From Scalesia atractyloides (taxonomy: Eukaryota > Streptophyta > Magnoliopsida > Asterales > Asteraceae): a stretch of 64,000 bases of DNA. Position 1 is the first letter of the stretch; each line of letters begins with the position of its first letter. The notes beneath the pieces are model-generated. The model did not search any database and was not told the origin of the DNA. It saw only the letters and a list, made by a program, of their open reading frames with translations. The stretch spans positions 89,898,240 to 89,962,239 of the forward strand of contig CAMTDV010000023.1 in the NCBI GenBank assembly GCA_947069175.1. The letters run 5' to 3'. The position numbers and the translations under genes are program-made. Of the stretch, positions 36,501 to 48,235 are shown piece after piece.

Positions 36501-37017
36501 ACGCTTACCTTATCTTTTTTTTTTTTTAATATAATGTGTCTAAATGAGAACATAGTATTAAAACCTATAATGAGAACAAGCATTATATACATACAAAAGA
36601 ATCATTAATTACAAAACATCAATCAGCTCATTCATAATCATCTACAACTTCACCCATGAGACAACCTTGGATCAGTTCATTCATCTAAACTAAGGTCAAA
36701 CACAGGGTCCACCTTGACAAAAAAAGTCAAAAGTAACATCCAATCCTAATTATCTCAAAGAATCCAAAATTCTATATTATCCAAATGCTAAATGTTTCAA
36801 AAAATAATGATAAAATAGACACCAACAAGAGGTTTTTTTTTTTTTTTTTTTTTTTTTGTGGAATACTCAAAATTGAATTTTTTTTTCTTTGATTATTTCA
36901 CAGATACATAACAATTGGAGGGTTACCGGTGTGAGTAAAGAAGATTGGATCGGCTAAGATGTTGTTATTGAACAGACTAACGAATATAAATAAAACCCAC
37001 ATCAGAATCGAACCCAT
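33594..37017 (-). CDS. OS9: OS9/EBS6-type ER lectin (ERAD), eight exons, one frameshift
   Basis: The product is a luminal ER lectin that recognises trimmed N-glycans on misfolded glycoproteins and passes them to the HRD1/SEL1L degradation complex. Exons in gene order are 36927-37017, 35809-35882, 35245-35449, 35055-35126, 34305-34420, 34059-34125, 33872-33978 and 33594-33768, all with GT..AG junctions and matching phases, for about 301 residues. Exon 1 encodes a signal peptide (MGSILMWVLFIFVSLF...). Exons 3-7 encode the mannose-6-phosphate receptor homology (MRH) domain. Its sugar-binding features are present: the WW pair in QEGWWSYEFC, Q in LRQ, R in NEPRETE, and E..Y in ITELSTCKYA. Exon 3 is one base too long: six A residues (minus strand, 35308-35313) where five keep the frame, truncating translation shortly after. 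All other exons are clean, so sequencing error is more likely than a pseudogene. Arabidopsis OS9 (At5g35080) is about 280 residues. Confidence 0.9.
34695..34960. mobile_element. Mutator-like MITE in OS9 intron 4
   Basis: The intron holds repeated and inverted copies of a GTCCCTGTGGTTTGCA / TGCAAACCACAGGGAC type sequence and GGGACTAAATGC segments. A similar element is at about 61685-61990. Exact ends and duplication were not resolved. Confidence 0.5.
36240..36560. repeat. Imperfect duplication in OS9 intron 1
   Basis: The segment CACTTCCAATCAACA...ATGTT followed by GAGAGCTTCA(T/C)GTAC(G/A)CGAGG occurs twice (about 36284-36400 and 36427-36510). It lies in the first intron with homopolymer runs nearby (T23 at about 36834-36857). 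No coding potential. Confidence 0.5.
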
Positions 37018-38155
37018 TTGTAATGTCAAAACTGTTTGATTGATTCACCATGAACGTTCAATTAATATTTTACGACTTGTATTTGGGGAGTATCTTACGA
37101 AAAAAGTGTTTTTGTGATCTTGGAGGGAGCTGAGAGTCAAAAAGTGATTTTGAAGGGGTGGAATGAAATTTCAAAATAAGTAATATTTTTTAACGGTAAA
37201 CTAAGCTACTCTAAATACTCATATTTTTTTATTAACCATGTATTCTTTGTAGAATTTGAACTAATACTGACACATCATTAGCAAAACCGTGAATATTTAT
37301 GGTTAAGGAGCTTCTCCAATTAATGTTTGTGGTTTTCTGTGGCCGACGTGGATTCTCTTGGACATATTTGGACGACGGGCATCGTGTTTTGTTAACGTAA
37401 AGGACAACCATAGGCGGAGAGAAAAAACAGGTTGGTTGGTTAAGACGCTTGAGTGGCACACTAACTACTAAGGCAAAAGTGTTTCACAATGCATCGTTTA
37501 GCAAGTGTGTGCTTGGTTAACACACTTGAGAGGTTTGCATGTTGATACATGATAGTAGGCCACTTCAACAAGTATAGTAGACTCGCAAGCGGGGTTGCTT
37601 AATGTGACGCACTCGTGGTGATACCGTGGAGGGTTGATTCCATGATTGTCTAGTATAGCATGGTCATCCAATAGCTATCTTATACGAATGTGGTATGGAA
37701 CATGACCTATTTGATCTTGTTGATGCATTTGAATCATGTTGAGGTACATGTGACGTTTAATCGATCAAGTTGTGTATGTAGTGTATATGATAGAGATTAT
37801 CCGAATTATGCGTTACCTTTTATTTGCGACTCAATTGTAAGGCAGACAAAACCCCTTGCTTAAGCACAAATAAGATTCACGGGCTAAATTAGTATAATAT
37901 CAATTTATTATACCAAAAAACATTTTTTTATAAAAAATGATAAATAAAGTAATATTGAGTCAATTCTGAAGGTTACTTTCAACTATAAGGTCTAGAAGAG
38001 CATGAATGGTGTAAATTTACCAGTAGTGTCAGATTTCCTCTTCAACGCCCGTAAAGCGCGGGGTGAAAGGGGACATAGAACGACACGTGGCATACAATTT
38101 TTATTTAATTTATGTATAAAAAATAAAACAAAGCTTTTAATAAAAAACATTACCA
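37018..38155. other. Upstream region of OS9, no gene seen
   Basis: It includes the presumed OS9 promoter (minus strand). The small frame at 37232-37459 has no recognisable domain. Nothing else can be supported. Confidence 0.5.
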
Positions 38156-39820
38156 TACTATAAATTAGTAACATTAACCCCTTTTTAGGGAGTTTTTCAA
38201 AAAATATAAATTAGCCCAAAGGTTTTCAACTTTCATATTTTAACCCTTTTGATTTTTTTTTTTACTTTTAACTCAAAGCTTTTTATTTTTTTGCAATTTA
38301 ACTCCAACACTTTTTCTATTTTCAACTTTGGTCACCATACTTTTTCATTCAAACGTTTTTTGTTTTACGTTTTCTTTTAAATTTTGTGAGTTAACACGCC
38401 ACAAGGTACGTATGTGGTTCAATGTTTTTCTTCTATTTTCTCGTTTGACAGGCCCGTCGCAATACTATAAATTAGTAACATTGTAATGCTTGATAGTGTT
38501 GTAACCCATGCATAGGGAATTTTTCAAAAAATAAATTTGATTTTTCACTTCAAGCCCAAAGGTTTTCAACTTTCATATTTTAACCCTTTTGATTTTTTTT
38601 TTACTTTTAACCCACAGCTTTTTATTTTTTGCAATTTAACCCCAACACTTTTTTTATTTTCAACTTTGGTCACCATACTTTTCATCTTTCGAAAGTTTTT
38701 CATTTTACGTTTTCTTTTAAATTTTGTGAGCAAACACGCCACAACGTACGTGTGGGGTTCAACGTTTTTTCTTCTATTTTCCCGTTTGACAGGCCCGTCG
38801 CAACGCATCAATTATTTCCCGTTAGATAGATTCGTAGCAACGTGCGGGTCGTAGATCGATTTAGTTATTTTTTTCTACATTTTTACGTTTCGGTCTAATT
38901 TCTTTGCGTTAACACGCCGCAACGAGCGTACGTGGTTCAACGTCTTTACGTCTGCATTTTGTTCGATGTTATTTTTCTTTTTATTTATTTATTTTTACGA
39001 GTTTTTCTGATGTTGGTGTTCGTTGGCAGTGGTGTGGCATTGGTGCTACTTGGCATGGTTTTACGGACATTTTTAACACTAAGTTTTTTTACTAATAATT
39101 TGTTTCGAGTTTACCCTATATTTCCTTTACTTAAAAAAAAATTATTTACGTGCATATTTTTATGTACATGTCGGTATAAATTCGATTTGCTCTACGTTTT
39201 GACGTAAACTTTTTTCGAAAACGAGTCAGCTCAAATATAATACATATTATTTGAAAAAAACCATTTTATGTGCATATTTTAATGTACTTTTGGTATAAAT
39301 TAGAGTTAGTCTACAATTCAACGTAACTTTTTTTGGAAACGAGTCAGTTCAAATATAATATGTTTTCGTGCTTATCTTATGGATGTTCGAAATTTTGTTT
39401 CTAACCGAGTGGAGTCAAAACGTGATTTCCTTTTTTTCTTTTTTCAAAAGCTCTAATTAATCCCTTTTGCTTACGCGTGTCAGTTTTTTCTTTTATACCC
39501 GTTACGGTTTCTATCTACGAGTGGGGTCACATACACTTGTTAGTTTTTTCTTTTACACCCGTAACGTTTTCAATGTACGAGTCGGGTCACATATAACACG
39601 TTATGATTGTACTTTATAAACTCGATTTACTTTACGTTTTGATCCAATCGCAATGCTATACATGTTACATTGAGTTCAATTGGATATGTCCAAACGCTTG
39701 TTTTCATATGGTTAATGCATCGCATAATGTTTGGACTAATCGATTTGACGTTTATTATGTACCCGCGCCGCAACACGCGCGGGTCTTATTGGTCTTATTC
39801 CTAGTTAATATTAAATAGAG
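38156..39820. repeat. Direct duplication and dispersed-repeat debris
   Basis: About 38156-38460 and 38462-38815 are two related copies: shared ACTATAAATTAGTAACATT, CAACTTTCATATTTTAACCC, TTTCAACTTTGGTCACCATAC and TTTGACAGGCCCGTCGCAA. Further right, the pair ACCCGT(T/A)ACG(G/T)TTTC...TACGAGT(G/C)GGGTCACATA occurs twice (39496, 39556). The block ends with CGCGCCGCAACACGCGCGGG. It looks like non-coding transposon sequence, but I cannot name a class. Confidence 0.5.
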
Positions 39821-39828
39821 AAATAACA

Positions 39829-41200
39829 TTAATAAATAAAAACATTACATAAACTTAAAAATACATTACATAATCTTAGAAAATTGAAAATAATAAAAAC
39901 GAAACTAATAAACATAAAAAATAACCAAACTAAGTATGATATTTTGCCTTGATTTTTCTTTAAATTTCTCGCATATTTCTCTTTTTTGTTGGCAAGGTTA
40001 TTGGTTTTCATGACGAAGATTTTCATATCCGCTTGAATTTGTTTTGCCAAATCCTTCTCATTTTTCAAATTTACTTTTCGTTCAAAATTCGAGAACCTTT
40101 TCTTTTTGGGTATTCCTTTGTTGTTGGATGCTATTGAACATACTAAGTTGTTCATTTAGGTCAGCTAAACCTTCGTTATAGTCTGCACCTAAGGTATGTG
40201 ATTTTTGCGCCCTCCTTTTTTATTTGTCTCTACCCAGTGGGCATTCCGCTTCAACCTCGTTGTCGCTTAAATTTATCTTATACTCAGTACGAGCATCCGA
40301 GTGATCAGGAGAGGAACTTGTTTTCGTCCTATTAGATGATGATATCCCCTCTAGAGATACTCTTGCCCATTTTGATGAGTGGCTCGCCACATCCCAACAA
40401 TGAATAAATTTGAACGCTGCTCCTTTCTTTTTTCTGAATAAACACTAAACGCTCGTGTCATGTAATCGGTATCAGTTTCACCGCTCTTTGGGTTGTTCTT
40501 TATGTTGTTGTAGTGACCAATGTAGGCAATCATGGCGGTTTTAATTTCACATCACTTTGATGAGAGACTATCATTCTTCATATAGTACTCTCGTTTCATT
40601 ATTTTGTGATAAAGATCATTTATTCGATCCCAAAAGTCGTCACCGTGTTGATTTGTAACCTATTTTAAAAAAAATCGGGGTATTAAAAAAAAATTATTAA
40701 TATAAAAAATAAAAATTACATTATTTTTAACCATATCTATTTAAAAAAAAACTAAATATAAAATAATATGTACCTAAAACCGAGTTCTCCGAAATAGAAA
40801 TCTAAGATTTGAGTAACACAACTTCTTCATCGTTTGTCCATAGATGCACAACTCGGTCGCGATGGCTTTTTCATTCTCTGCCTCAGATTTTTTTTCCTAT
40901 GGTTTCTTTTTTTTTTCGTGTGGACGGTTCAACGATATTTTGTGGTTGTGTTTCTGGTACGTATTCGGGTGTAGGGGCGTTTGGAATACAGGAACGAGTT
41001 GTGGTTGAGGGAGGTTAGACATTTGTAAATGTGGCGGATAAAACATGTTATGGTTCGCTAGAAGATGCGCATAGCCGATATGTCAGTAAGTTACTCAGAA
41101 CTTGAAGAGGAGGGTGGTTTTGAGGCGAAGTAGTATTCGGTATTTTGTCTCGGACATACGGGTTGTTTGGATTGAAAGTACGGTTGTTGGACATTTTTTT
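39829..41200 (-). pseudogene. PIF/Harbinger ORF1-like (Myb/SANT, NAM-associated) remnant
   Basis: Minus-strand fragments in several frames resemble the accessory protein of plant PIF/Harbinger elements: DDFWDRINDLYHKI, then NPKSGETDTDYMTRAFSVYS, and a lysine-rich C-terminal coiled part (39829-40155) with AKQIQADMKIFVMKTNNLA. Stops and shifts separate them, so it is not functional. The matching transposase-type fragment lies 2.3 kb further right on the same strand; they may be one broken element or two. Confidence 0.6.
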
Positions 41201-41672
41201 ATAAATTAAACATAGTCTTAACTTTTTAAAGTATTTCTTTTTAAAAATTCCGTTGGATCAATGGATGTATTCCACCACCAATAAAATCTCGTCACCTCGT
41301 TGATCATCCCATCTCTCCACGCCGGTGAAGAATTCACCTCTCCACCACCACGTTTCAACCATGCCAAGGCACGGGCCGGTGTGTCGGCATGGTTGCCTGC
41401 ATGGTTGAGCCCTCTACACCACCCTTCATGTTGCCACACCGTACGGTCTTAATAGGGATATCCAATGGGGAAGTTTTCTTATAGTTTGATCCTCCAATGT
41501 TTTATGTGACGACCAAATAAGAAATGAAGTTGATAATTAAGACTTGATTATCATAGTTTCTTTTTTCTTTCTACATTGGCCGGCACTTGCACATGACCGC
41601 AATGGTGAAGAAGAAATAAAGGAGGCTTCTTGATCTGCATGTAGAATAAATTAGAGAGGAAAATTTATATAT

Positions 41673-42942
41673 GAGTAAAGTTCTGTTTTGCTCCCTGTGG
41701 TTTGGTCACTTTAACGGTTTTGCCCCAATCGTTTAAAAATAGCCCTTTTCCTCCAATTGTTTGCTATGTTTTCTCCATTTTGCTCCTCGCCTTTAACTCC
41801 ATCCAAATTGTTTACTAACTGAAAGGGTATTTTGGTAATTTTACATATAAATAAATATTTAATTCTTTTATTCCTATAAACAACTAAAATAAAAAATAAA
41901 GTTCATAGTCATCATCATCATCATCATCACCATCCAAACATCTTCATCTATTTCTTCTTTCTTTCTCACCCCAGCAACACCACCCCTCTTCTTCTTTCTT
42001 TCTCACCCCAGCCTTTACCACATATAACAAATACAGTCTATCCAAATTAAGAGCCAAAAACTAAAAGCCACAAGTTTCAAATCCATCTCTATTCAAATAC
42101 CATGCCACCGCAGCCACCTCCTGGGACAACCACCGCAACCGCAACCACCTCCTACAAACACCACCACAACCATCTCCTATGACCACCGGAACCATCCCCA
42201 TTCGACCACCCCCGTCATCACCGTCCAGCCGCCACCACCTGCCAATCTGCCATCAGATCCAAACATTCACCACCATCAGACACTCCACACCCACCTATTT
42301 CTCAGATCCAAACGGCGATTGAACTGAGATTAGCCCTAACCCTAGGTTGATTGTGATAAATTTGAAGGTGAAGTGGTGAACAATTTGTTGTTGGTTTTAC
42401 CTTTCTGTTTTATGAAGATGTGATTTGGGGAAAAGCAGATTTCGTATTTCTGTTTTGTTTGTTGTGGCAGCCGGAGTGGTTACGCTGTGATGATGGTGGG
42501 GCGTTGTGATGGTGGTGGAGCGGTGGCTGATTGTGGTGGTTGGGCGGTGTGATGGTGGTGGCTGGGCAGTGTAATGGTGGCAAGTGGTTGGTGAGGCAGT
42601 GGTTGTTGGTGGTGAGGGCATGGGTGGCAGTGGGGTGGTGGTGTTTGGTGATGGAGAAGAGATAGGGATATACATACGTAGAGAGAGTGTGTGCGTCTGT
42701 ATTTGTTAGTATATAAATAGTTTTTATTTTAGTTGTTTTAGGAATAAAAGAATTAAATATTTATTTATATGTAAAATTACCAAAATACCCTTTTAGTTAG
42801 TAAACAATTTGGATAGGGTTAAAGACGGGGAGCAATATAGAGAAAACATAGCAAACTATTGGAGAAAAATGGCTATTTTTAAACGATTGGGGCAAAATCG
42901 TTAACGTGACCAAACCACAGGGAGCAAAACAGAAGTTTACTC
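41673..42942. mobile_element. Mutator-like element with long TIRs (MULE, non-autonomous)
   Basis: Terminal inverted repeats of about 220 bp (41673-41899 and 42721-42942) begin GAGTAAAGTTCTGTTTTGCT and end with the near-complement. They are flanked by a perfect 9-bp duplication TTTATATAT (41664-41672, 42943-42951), the Mutator signature. The central 820 bp hold CCACC/ACC-rich low-complexity sequence, GGTGGTGG-rich sequence and a (CAT)n run, open in some frames, but no transposase. The GC-rich centre could be captured host sequence. Confidence 0.88.
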
Positions 42943-42966
42943 TTTATATATTGAGCAATAGTACCT

Positions 42967-43133
42967 ATCAATACCCTAGTGACATATCCAGTAATTTTTT
43001 TAATCGGGTTCCTTTTGGTAGGTTCTTACTAATTTTTTCCAAATCTACAAGGTTTCCACTAATTTTTTCCATTTTTTGTCAAACCGAGGGGTTCCTGGGA
43101 ACCCCCAAACACCCCTGGATCCGCCCCTACAAT
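42967..43133. mobile_element. hAT-type MITE remnant
   Basis: The right part ends with GGATCCGCCCCTAC, like other CAGTGGCGGATC-family elements read from the other side, with TTACTAATTTTTTCC repeated internally. A related fragment (about 49510-49652) ends TAGATCCGCCACTAA. No clear duplication was found. Confidence 0.45.
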
Positions 43134-43323
43134 ACCCTATCGAACTGATACTAACTTAATATCGTACTGGTACTAGTATTCATTTTTATGGTTTTCAATT
43201 TCAGTATTAGCAAGTTTCGTTATTTTGCACTGCCGGTACCAACCTGATACTGTACTGCCATAATTTGTAAAGTATTCGGTTTGTGTTTTTATTCATTTTT
43301 GGTTTTAGTATTTTCGGTATGAT

Positions 43324-45103
43324 GGGTTGGGGCGCTCCACTAGTGATGGAATTCCATCACTCACAACATCCAATCACTATGCGTCACGTCATCGAGTCAA
43401 ATTCCATCACTAGTGATGGATTTTAGTGGAAATACCCATCACTAGTGATGGTTTTTTTTATTTTTAAATTATTATTTTTTTATTAACAATAAAATTATAA
43501 ACTATAAATTTCATTTAAATAAAAAACAGTATTTCTAGACATACAACTTAAAAATAAGCATATAAAATTAAAAAGATACATAAACATAACGTATTCTTCG
43601 TCCGGATCCGGAAATTCCAAACTTAGAGAATTTACAAGTTCAATTAAATCATATCTCAACTGAAAGTGAAGTTCTTCATTGCGCAAGTCTTGTTGGATAT
43701 TTTCGGGAACGGGAGCTTGTGTGTGAGATCCGCACCCAATCAGGAGATATTGCACGTCCATCTTCTTTGATTAGCATATTGTGCAATATGATACATGCAT
43801 ATACTATGCTATGGATTGTTTTTTTATTCATCGCACGAACCGGTCGGTTTAGTATCCCCATCTACCCTTTAAAACACCAAAAGCCCTCTCAACATTTTTC
43901 TTGCCGATTCTTGCAACTTCTTGAACGTCTTTTCTTTAACCTCGACAAGAAATGAAGGAGCTTTCACAAAAAACAGACCATGATGGGTAGATACCATCCA
44001 CAAGAAGAAATCCTCGTCTGTAGTATCTTCCGTTAATCATAAACGGACTGAAAGGTGCGGTACCATCTGTTATAGTTTAAAACAACGGCGATGTGTACAA
44101 AACATTGATGTCGTTGTTTGAACCAGGAACACCAAAATACGAATGCCAAATCCATAAATCATTTGATGCCACCGCTTCAAGTATGATGGTCGGTCTTTTG
44201 ACGTCACCCCTAACATACGCCCCTCGCAACTCTCTTGGACAATTTTTCAATTCGATATGTGTACAATCGATGTTACCGAGCATCCCTGGAAAATGCCATC
44301 TAGCCTCATGCGCGACATAAATACGTGCGATGTTGTGTCTCGTCGGTTTTTGTAAAAACTCTTTGACATAAAATTTAATGATCGCGTTACAAAAGAATTG
44401 CAAACATTCACGCGAAATTCTGTCCGACATTGCTAAGTATTCATCAAATTGACCGGGAGGGTTACCTGTCGCTAGTTGGCGAATGGCGGATGTGCATTTT
44501 TGTATCGGCGTGAACCTTCGTTTGCCCCTCCCGTCGTAACGTTATTGAAACCATTCTTCGCTTGCTTCGATGTCTTCTACAATCTTTAAAAATAAATCTT
44601 TTAGTAAACGAAACCGATCTCTAAACGTTTCAGCATTGTAGACCGGATTCTCCATAAAATAATCCTTCATTAACACTTTGTTGGCGTGTATACGATCACG
44701 ATCCACCATTTTCTTTTTTGGACGGCTCAAACCTTCAAGTTCGTTATACACCTTCTCGAAAAATTCAAGCGTGTCATTGCCGGAAGACGTATCGCTATCG
44801 GTGTCCATCGGAAACGAATCTGTAGGAGATTCCATTTTTAAAAGTATGCAAGATTGCATTTTTTAGGTTAAAAGGATTGTATTTTTTTTATTTGAGTTTG
44901 AAGATTGTATGTATATATACAAAATTCAAATATAACGGTCAAATACAACATTCATCATCATCACCAACGGTACAAAATCCAAAACTTCAATGCATGATAG
45001 CTACCACGCGTGTTCAAGTTCACGCATGCTCGATACCACTGGCGGCGGTGTTCAACATGCTTCCACGCGTGATGGCCGAACCATCACGCTGCGCCACGGG
45101 TCC
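43324..45103 (-). mobile_element. PIF/Harbinger element with a broken transposase
   Basis: The ends carry inverted GTGATGG..CCATCAC-containing repeats (GGGGCGCTCCACTAGTGATGG at the left; CCATCACGCTGCGCCACGGG at the right). The interior encodes a HARBI1-like transposase on the minus strand. No 3-bp duplication could be fixed, so limits are approximate. Confidence 0.65.
43600..44859 (-). pseudogene. HARBI1-like DDE transposase, disrupted
   Basis: The N-terminal part (44542-44859) contains ENPVYNAETFRDRFRLLKDL. The catalytic region (44077-44430) contains GNIDCTHIEL (first D) and PGSNNDINVLYTSPLF (second D). The C-terminal part (about 43676-44060) contains GRYYRRGFLLVDGIYPSWS, VERAFGVLKGRW (E) and NKKTIHSIVYACIILHNM. 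Frames are broken by a stop near 44538, another just after SPLF, and a frameshift near 43950, so full-length transposase cannot be made. All three DDE residues survive in the fragments. Confidence 0.85.
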
Positions 45104-45430
45104 TCTAAATGAAGTACGTTTTTATGGGCCTTTTTTTAGTTGAGCGTAACTGACCCCGTTGTATCCAATATCGAAAAACCGTAAGGAATAAAACGGGCCA
45201 GTGAGTATTAGAGGAAAACGTAATCCAAGAACATTTTGAAAACCCTCGAGTTTTTTTAAATAACTTAATCTTAAGACAATATCTTTTCTTGTCAACAAAC
45301 AACACAACATGCCTTAAATCTTTAGTGGGTTCTTTTTTTATACCTTATTAAGTTTTTCCTTCGTTCATTTGATTCAAGGGTTTATTATCATAAATTTGTT
45401 TTTCGTTAACAATCTAATGATGATTTGTTT
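45104..45430. other. Gene-free spacer
   Basis: AT-rich DNA right of the Harbinger element. No gene is seen. Confidence 0.5.
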
Positions 45431-45990
45431 CCACTCAAGTACAATTAACGATAGAGTTCTCCTCTCATCTTTGTGTGCACCTAAAACATGTTAATATTCG
45501 AGGTTGAACATCACGAACCCAACATCACTCCTGTCAACAATCAGTGTACGATTTTCTTAGGGTGTTATAAACACCTTCTATGGGCTTGTCGTCCTCATTG
45601 AGGTTGGTTCATTATCCAGACCAGTGACTTGAGATTCGCCTAAGGTGTTCAAACATCTCATGAACTCATTATCCTTATTGAGGTTTACCCACTAGCCTAA
45701 CGCCATATGAGTGACTCTAGTACCATTTGTAACATACAACCCTTGATATCAACCAGTAATGCTGATTTACCCACTAGGCACTCACACATTTGTTTTAGGT
45801 TGTCCGAGTGAACACTTCAACGAGGTCATCCATAATGGATCGTTTTCACTCAAGTACGCATAACTGTAAATTTCTTCTCTAATCGCAACCAATGCAGCAA
45901 AAACACGTTGATAGTATGTGAGGTTGGACACTTTTGTGAGCTAGAACATCAATGTAATATTTCCTATACAACGTTACACTTTTGACTTAT
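45430..45990 (-). mobile_element. Degenerate Cassandra-like TRIM (two 5S-like cores)
   Basis: Two segments resemble the 5S-like part of a Cassandra LTR on the minus strand. One is 45433-45500 (CACTCAAGTACAATTAACGA...GAGTTCTCCTCTC). The other is 45816-45925 (GAGGTCATCCATAATGG, CACTCAAGTACGCATAACTG). Their spacing of about 415 bp would suit two LTRs of a short element. Ends and duplications are not recognisable; it is much older than the solo LTR at 4364. Confidence 0.45.
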
Positions 45991-46319
45991 TGAGTAGATT
46001 ATGTGATGTAGGGACAAGTAGCAATCAAATACCACATATAACCAGTCATTAAAATAAAAACTTACTGATGCAGTTGTGAAAGTAATCAAACAACTCAACA
46101 AGCAAGTGATAATTGCATGTTTTAAAAGGAACCAAAAGATTCAAGAATAAAGTTATTATAAACTCATATTCATACAAAATCTGATAACTAGACAACCTTT
46201 AACCCTAACTTATACTAAACATAAAAGAGATAAACATGTTAGATAAACATAAATTATACTAAAAGATAAACCCAATGTAAATTTTTGAAATTTGAAATTA
46301 GAGATAATCCTGCATAATA

Positions 46320-47480
46320 CATCTCCTTCTTAAAAAAAACACGTCCTCGAGTTTTGCCTCTGTACCAAAACCCACCTTTATGATTTATTATTACTATGAC
46401 CCGCCTAAACAATCCAACTTTACAGATTGCCTCGCCGGGCTCTAGACTTGAGTTGTACCAATTGGGTAGAATGGTTTGATCTTCAAGTCTACAGATAACC
46501 TTTATTCTGCTCCCACATCACGTGCATACGCCGCTAGGCTTTCATCAGAAGGATGGTGAAAGTAACCTTGTATTTGCTCTAACCAAGGGAGCTCCTCTTC
46601 TGCCAAAACTTTCAATCACTTCATCTCTCTCGCGATAGTAACGTCAAGGACGTTTATAAAGTCATACTCTACAATGGAAGCAAGATGTTTATAATACTAT
46701 AATAATAATGAAACATAAACAAACAAAAGATGGCGACTACCTCTCCCTTTGTAACCATTTACCGCGGCCTGCCTAGGGATTGCTGGAGCCCACAACATGC
46801 CCATCTCCGTTGTAACCAACGTATCCTCCTCAAGTTGCCACATGGGCGTGGAACAGGTAGTCAAGGTTTTATACCATCGTTCACCGGAAAAAGAAATTAT
46901 CACACCTCGGCGAATATAGAAAAAAACTTATGATTCCAGTCGTGAAGGCTCTTAGGGGGATCCCTCTCACAAGGCAATACATTCCCCCCCCCTCTCGAGA
47001 ATTGAATGAGTAAAACCCAACATTCACAACAAGGTAGTAGAAAACGTTGAACATCTCAAAGGTGGGCACCAGGTTCTGGATATGTGAATCCCATAGCGAG
47101 TTAGGATTCCAACAGTAAACCTCGTCTCCTCTTTGAAGAATGTTGTGTATAAACATGAAATCGGGTAGCGCATCAACAACAGTATTACGGATGGCGGAAA
47201 TGTAGCCTCCCAGTTCACTGGAAATAGGAAATTATGGCATAGTTGTTGGAATTCATCCTCAAGCTATGTTATGACAGTCTGCACCGCCGTCAACGGTTCC
47301 TTTGGTTTCTTGTTTTTCTTGGACCCTCTGGTCTGGAAGAAGTAGACATGGTGATCTTAGAACAAGTGCACAAGGAGATAGTGGAAATTCAAAAAGGAAG
47401 TTAGAATACTTGGAAGAGAGAGTCAGATGAAGTGTTCTCCAGGAGGATTTCACCCTTTTATTTATATGGGTAACCATGCC
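46320..47480 (-). pseudogene. Gypsy-type gag/putative transposase (PF04195-like) remnant
   Basis: Minus-strand frames give the start RPEGPRKTRNQRNR and then LVPTFEMFNVFYYLVVNVG with FYSFNSREGG, matching the NMFNVFY...GFYSFNSR core of the domain called 'putative gypsy type transposon' that is widespread in plant gypsy gag proteins. Frame changes and stops occur in between. It is retroelement debris, not a host gene. Confidence 0.6.
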
Positions 47481-47734
47481 GACAAGTGGGGAAACGCACC
47501 CAATAAACAGATGCGGTCAGGCGGGAGAAACTGAAACGACAACATTCTAGGGTGAGTGGCGGCCATGCGCTTGGCTCCAGCCGAAAAGGATGCTGACGTG
47601 ACCAACGTCATCACCTTGTAGTGTCACACTCTACTCAATGCAGAGATACCTTATACTCTGCAAACGTCTCTATCAACCTCACCAACACCATGGATAGACT
47701 TCACAACAAACGTAGCAAGGAGCAATTTCTTCTA

Positions 47735-48180
47735 AATACGTACGCGTATGCCAATTTGGCTCAATCCTGCACGCCGATCATGGCCTGCATGCGTACGCCA
47801 ACTTGGCTGAATCCTGCACGCCAATCATGGCTAGCACGTGTGCGTTAATTTGGCTAAATCCTTTACGCAATTTGGCTCAATCTTGCACCCGATCATGGTC
47901 TGCACACATATGCCAACTTAGTTCAATCTTACACGTCGATCATGGCCTGCACGCGTATGCCAACGTGGCTCAATCATGTACGCCAATTTGGCTCAATCCT
48001 ATACGCCGATCATGGCCTGCACGCATACGCCAATTTGGCTCAATCCCGTACGCTAATTTGGCTCAATCCTACACGCCGATCATGGCCTGCACGCATACGC
48101 CAATTTGGCTCAATCCTGTACGCCAATTTTGCTTAATCCTGTATGCCAATTTGGCTTAATCCTGTACGCCAATCATTGTC
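47735..48180. repeat. Minisatellite, about 23/47-bp unit
   Basis: The unit TACGCCAATTTGGCTCAATC followed by CTGCACGCCGATCATGGCCTGCACGCA recurs about ten times as full or half units. Several frames are open through it (47803-48159, 47942-48136), but their repetitive peptides only reflect the satellite. Confidence 0.9.
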
Positions 48181-48235
48181 GATACACGTGCGCCTTATGA
48201 CTTAATTTTACAAAACTACCGGAAGGAACAACTAC

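Noticed and set aside
33594..37017. OS9 as a true pseudogene
   Set aside because: Only one homopolymer-associated extra base was found; all eight exons, splice sites and the MRH residues are intact.
37232..37459. 75-codon minus-strand ORF upstream of OS9
   Set aside because: No domain, no neighbouring exon-like sequence and no conserved motif recognised.
42397..42675. 92-codon Pro/Thr/His-rich minus-strand ORF inside the MULE
   Set aside because: Low complexity (CCACCA-type codons), no recognisable homology, no support for expression.
47803..48159. 118-codon ORF with ANLAQS-type repeated peptide
   Set aside because: It is a frame through the minisatellite, with no start context or domain.
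47735..48180. CRISPR-like array
   Set aside because: The units have no constant repeat with unique spacers; it is a degenerate minisatellite in a plant genome.
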